Origin: Clostridiales bacterium
Lineage (GTDB): Bacteria > Bacillota > Clostridia > Oscillospirales > Oscillospiraceae
Length of the DNA stretch: 8,160 bases
Direction of reading: 5' to 3'
Assembly (NCBI GenBank): GCA_019418525.1
Contig: DYBS01000091.1
Span: 1-8,160 of the forward strand
Part shown: in pieces, positions 5,514 to 8,160 of the stretch
Numbering within the stretch: position 1 is the stretch's first letter
Layout of the letters: each line of letters begins with the position of its first letter
Made by a program: the position numbers and the translations under genes
The notes under the pieces: model-generated
Told to the model about the DNA's origin: nothing
Database searches by the model: none
The model's input: only the letters and a program-made list of their open reading frames with translations

Positions 5514-5834
5514 ATGATCGTCACCACCACCAACGCCGTAGAGGGCCGCAGGGTCCGGGAGTACCGGGGCATCGTCTTTGGCGAGGTCATCACCGGCATC
5601 AACATGTTCAAGGACATCGGCGCGGGCCTGCGCAACATCTTCGGCGGGCGCAGCCAGGGCTACGAAGAGGAATTGCAGCGCGCCCGGGAGGAGGCTCTGG
5701 CCGAGATGAGCCAGCGGGCTGCGGCCATGGGGGCCGACGCCGTCGTCGGCGTGGATGTGGACTACGAGGTCTTGGGCTCCGACAACGGGATGCTGATGGT
5801 CAGCGTCTCGGGGACCGCGGTGGTCCTGGACTGA
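5514..5834 (+). CDS. UPF0145 / YbjQ-family protein (putative heavy-metal-binding domain)
   Basis: This is a small soluble protein of 106 residues, the usual length of the family, with no signal peptide or membrane segment. The N-terminal part, MIVTTTNAVEGRRVREYRGI followed by VFGEVITGIN, and the segment GYEEELQRAREEALAEMSQR match my knowledge of YbjQ/UPF0145 proteins. So does AAAMGADAVVGVDVDYEVL in the second half. The family folds as an oligomeric alpha/beta domain, and its cellular role is not established; the heavy-metal label in domain databases rests on similarity rather than assay. The ATG is supported by AGGAGG (5499-5504) nine bases upstream. It has its own promoter and a strong terminator, so it appears to be a single-gene transcript between ftsH and lspA. 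Confidence 0.88.
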   Translation: MIVTTTNAVEGRRVREYRGIVFGEVITGINMFKDIGAGLRNIFGGRSQGYEEELQRAREEALAEMSQRAAAMGADAVVGVDVDYEVLGSDNGMLMVSVSGTAVVLD

Positions 5835-5849
5835 GGACCGACATACACA

Positions 5850-5881
5850 GGGGCGCGGAGCGTTGAGCTCCGCGCCCCTTT
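5850..5881 (+). terminator. Intrinsic terminator of the YbjQ-like gene
   Basis: GGGGCGCGGAGC (5850-5861) pairs perfectly with GCTCCGCGCCCC (5867-5878) over 12 bp, extendable by one A-T pair, around the loop GTTGA. A short TTT follows. It lies 15 bp after the stop codon. The T-run is short, but the stem is very stable. Confidence 0.8.
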
Positions 5882-5885
5882 GCGG

Positions 5886-5914
5886 TTGTGGCAGCGGCCA
5901 AGCCGTGGTAAAAT
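5886..5914 (+). promoter_or_regulatory. Promoter of the lspA-rluD-HAD operon (extended -10)
   Basis: TTGTGG (5886-5891) is followed after 17 bases by TAAAAT (5909-5914), preceded by TGG (5906-5908). It sits immediately after the preceding gene's terminator. The predicted start near 5921 gives a short leader of about 28 bases that contains the ribosome binding site AAAGGAG (5934-5940). Confidence 0.7.
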
Positions 5915-5948
5915 AAAAGGTACTTATGAACATAAAGGAGATTAACCT

Positions 5949-6440
5949 ATGCTCTATGCCCTTCTCGTGCTCGCCCTGGTGGCGGTGGATCAGGTAGTGA
6001 AATACCTGGTGCGCGCCAACATTCCCCTGGGGGAGAGCATTCCCTTCCTGCCCCATATCATGGATCTGACCTATGTGCAGAACACCGGCGCGGCCTTCTC
6101 CATCTTCCGGGAGCACACCTGGATCTTAACGCTGGTGTCCCTGGTGGTGTCCATCCTGCTGGTTTTGGTGCTGGTGCGCAAGTGGATCACCCGCCATGTG
6201 CTGGGCCGGGTGTGTCTGGCCATGGTGCTGGCCGGTGCGGTGGGCAACCTCATCGACCGGGCCCTGTTCCACTTCGTCACCGACATGTTCCAGACTACCT
6301 TCATCAACTTCGCGGTCTTTAATGTGGCCGACATCTGCGTGGTGGTGGGGGGCATCGCCTTCTGCCTCTACTATCTCCTGCTCTTTGACAAGCTGGAGGG
6401 AAAGGAGCACGGCCATGACGCCTCTGGAGCTGAGAGCTGA
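5949..6440 (+). CDS. lspA: Lipoprotein signal peptidase (signal peptidase II)
   Basis: LspA is an integral membrane aspartyl protease that removes the signal peptide of diacylglyceryl-modified prolipoproteins just before the lipidated cysteine. The protein has 163 residues, normal for the family, and four hydrophobic segments (about 1-20, 57-76, 85-101 and 125-147). Family motifs are all present: VDQVVK with D14, VQNTGAAFSIF with N45, AGAVGNLIDR with catalytic-type D103, and FNVADICVVVGG with catalytic-type D128. The ATG has AAAGGAG eight bases upstream. The C-terminal tail is short and hydrophilic. It is the first gene of an operon and overlaps rluD by 26 bases, suggesting coupled translation; lspA next to rluD is a familiar arrangement in Firmicutes. 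Confidence 0.96.
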   Translation: MLYALLVLALVAVDQVVKYLVRANIPLGESIPFLPHIMDLTYVQNTGAAFSIFREHTWILTLVSLVVSILLVLVLVRKWITRHVLGRVCLAMVLAGAVGNLIDRALFHFVTDMFQTTFINFAVFNVADICVVVGGIAFCLYYLLLFDKLEGKEHGHDASGAES

Positions 6441-7332
6441 GGAGGGCGGGGAGCGGCTGGACGTCTTTCTGGCCCGCAACCTGCCCGAGCTGACCCGCTC
6501 CGCGGTGCAGCGCCTCATGGAGGAGGGGGCCGTCACCCGGGGCGGCGCGCCGGTGAAGAAGCGGGACAAGACCCAGCCCGGCGCGGTGTACACCGTGGCC
6601 CTCCCCGACCCGGAGCCGGTGGACATTGTGCCCCAGAACATCCCCCTGGACGTGGTGTACGAGGACGAGGACGTCATCGTGGTCAACAAGCCCGTGGGAC
6701 TGGTGGTCCACCCCGCCGCCGGGCACCCGGATGGAACACTGGTCAACGCACTGTTATATCACTGTGGGAATAGCCTGTCCGGAATCAACGGGGAGCTCCG
6801 CCCCGGCATCGTCCACCGCATCGACCGGGACACCTCGGGGCTCCTGATCGTCGCGAAAAACGACTTTGCCCATCTGGCTCTAGCCGAGCAGCTCCAGGAC
6901 CACTCCCTCTACCGCTACTACGAGGCGGTGTGCGTGGGGGGCCTCAGGGAGGACCGGGGGACGGTGGACGCCCCCATTGGCCGCCACCCCACCGACCGGA
7001 AGAAGATGGCCATTGATCCCCGGAATGGCCGCAACGCGGTGACCCACTGGGAGGTGCTGCGGCGCTTTTCCGGCTATACCCACATCGGCTGCCGCCTGGA
7101 GACCGGGCGCACCCACCAGATTCGGGTCCACATGGCCTCCATCGGCCACCCGCTGCTGGGGGACATCGTGTACGGGTCCAAAAAACCGGTGCCCGGGCTG
7201 GCGGGTCAGTGCCTCCACGCCCGAAAGCTCTCCTTTGTCCACCCCCGCACCGGGGAGCGCATGACGGTGGAGTGCCCTCTGCCCGACTGGTTCCGGGCGG
7301 TGCTGGATAAGCTGGAGCGGAGCGAACGATGA
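6415..7332 (+). CDS. rluD: RluA/RluD-family 23S rRNA pseudouridine synthase
   Basis: The enzyme isomerises uridine to pseudouridine in structured RNA; the RluD subgroup acts on 23S rRNA helix 69. The 305-residue protein has an N-terminal S4-like RNA-binding domain (about 12-60, ERLDVFLARNLPELTRSAVQ) and the catalytic domain from about 75. Motifs are YEDEDVIVVNKPVGLVVHPA (81-100), the active site GIVHRIDRDTSGLL with catalytic D137, and LETGRTHQIRVHMASIGHPL near residues 226-245. The ATG at 6415 lies inside the lspA end and has AAAGGAG (6401-6407) seven bases upstream; the frame is open further upstream inside lspA, but that part is the wrong-frame shadow of lspA. The exact target uridines cannot be read from the sequence; a Firmicutes YlyB-type assignment is equally fitting. 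Confidence 0.94.
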   Translation: MTPLELRAEEGGERLDVFLARNLPELTRSAVQRLMEEGAVTRGGAPVKKRDKTQPGAVYTVALPDPEPVDIVPQNIPLDVVYEDEDVIVVNKPVGLVVHPAAGHPDGTLVNALLYHCGNSLSGINGELRPGIVHRIDRDTSGLLIVAKNDFAHLALAEQLQDHSLYRYYEAVCVGGLREDRGTVDAPIGRHPTDRKKMAIDPRNGRNAVTHWEVLRRFSGYTHIGCRLETGRTHQIRVHMASIGHPLLGDIVYGSKKPVPGLAGQCLHARKLSFVHPRTGERMTVECPLPDWFRAVLDKLERSER

Positions 7333-7347
7333 GAAGGAAGGTGTGCT

Positions 7348-8157
7348 ATGGGAAAATTCAGCGGCGTGCTGCTGGCCAGCGACTTTGACGACACCCTCTA
7401 CGGCTCCGACGGCACCGTGTCGGCGGAGAATGTGGAGGCCATTCGGTATTTTACCGCCCAGGGCGGCCGCTTCACCGTGGCCACCGGCCGGGCGTATACG
7501 ACCTTCGCCCCCTGTGCCCACCTGGCGCCCATCAACGCGCCGGTGGTGCTCTCCAACGGCTCAGCCCTCTACGATTTCGCCACCGGGCAGATGGTGGAGC
7601 AGACCTTTCTGCCGGAGCGGGTGCGGGAGGATTTACTGGAGCTCACCGCGGCGGTGCCGGAATTGGGACTGGAGGCCTACCACGGGGAGGAGATCTACCT
7701 CCACAACCCCAATGAGGTGACCTTCAACCACCTGTCTTACACCCGGGTTCAGGGTGTGGAGAAACCGCTGGAGGAGCTGCCCCTCCCCCTCACCAAGGTG
7801 CTGCTGGAGCAGCGCCGGGGGGTGCTGGAGGAGGCCCGGGGCTACATCCTCACCCACTGGGGGGAGCGCTACGAGGCCATCTTTTCCAACCAGGTCCTGC
7901 TGGAGGTCACCCGGAAGGGGAGCCACAAGGGAGGTATGGTCCGCCGCCTGGCCCAGCGCCTGGGGATCGAGGACGGCAACATCTACTGTGTGGGGGACAA
8001 CGAGAACGACATCCCCATGCTGGCCATTTCGGCCATCCCCTTTGCCCCCGCCAACTGCGCCCCGGCGGTGAAAGAGTGGGGCGCCCGGCTGGTGGGCTCC
8101 TGCGACGAGAGCTGTGTGGCCCAGATCATCCACATCCTGGACGAACGATACGAATAA
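7348..8157 (+). CDS. Cof-type HAD-superfamily (subclass IIB) phosphatase
   Basis: This is a soluble hydrolase expected to dephosphorylate small metabolites such as sugar phosphates or nucleotides through an aspartyl-phosphate intermediate. All four HAD motifs are present: motif I SDFDDTLY with nucleophile D12 and acid/base D14, motif II LSNGS (S69), motif III lysine K194 in SHKGGMV, and motif IV VGDNENDIPML with D217 and D221. The IIB-type cap domain lies between motifs II and III (about 83-190). At 269 residues it has the usual Cof length. It starts 15 bp after the rluD stop, with a purine-rich ribosome binding site (AGGAAGG) upstream of the ATG, so it is the third gene of the lspA operon. 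Substrates of this family are broad and cannot be predicted here. The stop codon is three bases from the window edge. Confidence 0.93.
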   Translation: MGKFSGVLLASDFDDTLYGSDGTVSAENVEAIRYFTAQGGRFTVATGRAYTTFAPCAHLAPINAPVVLSNGSALYDFATGQMVEQTFLPERVREDLLELTAAVPELGLEAYHGEEIYLHNPNEVTFNHLSYTRVQGVEKPLEELPLPLTKVLLEQRRGVLEEARGYILTHWGERYEAIFSNQVLLEVTRKGSHKGGMVRRLAQRLGIEDGNIYCVGDNENDIPMLAISAIPFAPANCAPAVKEWGARLVGSCDESCVAQIIHILDERYE

Positions 8158-8160
8158 ACA

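Noticed and set aside
5924..5935. TTATG-AA-CATAA inverted repeat in the lspA leader
   Set aside because: Five A/T-rich pairs with a two-base loop would hardly form a hairpin, and the right arm overlaps the ribosome binding site context; probably chance.
6196..6414. In-frame upstream extension of rluD inside lspA
   Set aside because: The added residues are the wrong-frame reading of lspA (rich in Trp, Cys, Ser), while the ATG at 6415 has a well-placed ribosome binding site and starts directly before the S4-like domain.
1..8160. Mobile elements, CRISPR arrays, tRNA or rRNA genes, defence systems
   Set aside because: No transposase, integrase, direct-repeat array, tRNA cloverleaf or rRNA signature is visible; all genes are housekeeping and fit one chromosomal context.

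Overview
The window is a GC-rich piece of a bacterial chromosome with Gram-positive Clostridia character. Shine-Dalgarno sequences are strong (AAGGAGG type), promoters are SigA-like with 17-base spacers, FtsH starts with TTG, and lspA-rluD lie together as in Firmicutes. The high GC content and gene set suggest a gut Oscillospiraceae-type organism (Flavonifractor, Intestinimonas or relatives); this is an inference from style, not a database match. All genes are core or housekeeping. I see no mobile element, CRISPR array, tRNA or rRNA.

Layout. On the minus strand at the left edge, rlmB (23S rRNA 2'-O-methyltransferase) is followed by the start of an unidentified acidic gene that runs off the window. 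A 354-bp divergent intergenic region (919-1272) holds the rlmB promoter and an almost perfect SigA promoter for an ammonium transporter gene. That transporter carries a PII signal-transduction domain fused to its C terminus. A strong intrinsic terminator closes it. ftsH (membrane AAA+ zinc protease) follows with its own promoter, then a small UPF0145/YbjQ-type gene with its own promoter and a terminator. Last comes an operon of lspA (signal peptidase II), rluD (23S pseudouridine synthase) and a Cof-type HAD phosphatase, running to the right edge.

How they fit together. The amt-PII gene handles ammonium uptake with a covalently tethered regulator. ftsH and lspA deal with membrane-protein and lipoprotein quality control and maturation, and rlmB and rluD modify 23S rRNA. 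The least ordinary features are the Amt-PII fusion, whose T-loop lacks the usual uridylylated tyrosine, and the 5' leaders. The three apparently monocistronic transcripts (amt, ftsH, ybjQ-like) each appear to begin with a stable stem-loop within a few bases of the predicted start. In amt this stem-loop also looks like an intrinsic terminator. The ftsH promoter is additionally surrounded by five GAAAG/CTTTC pentamers.
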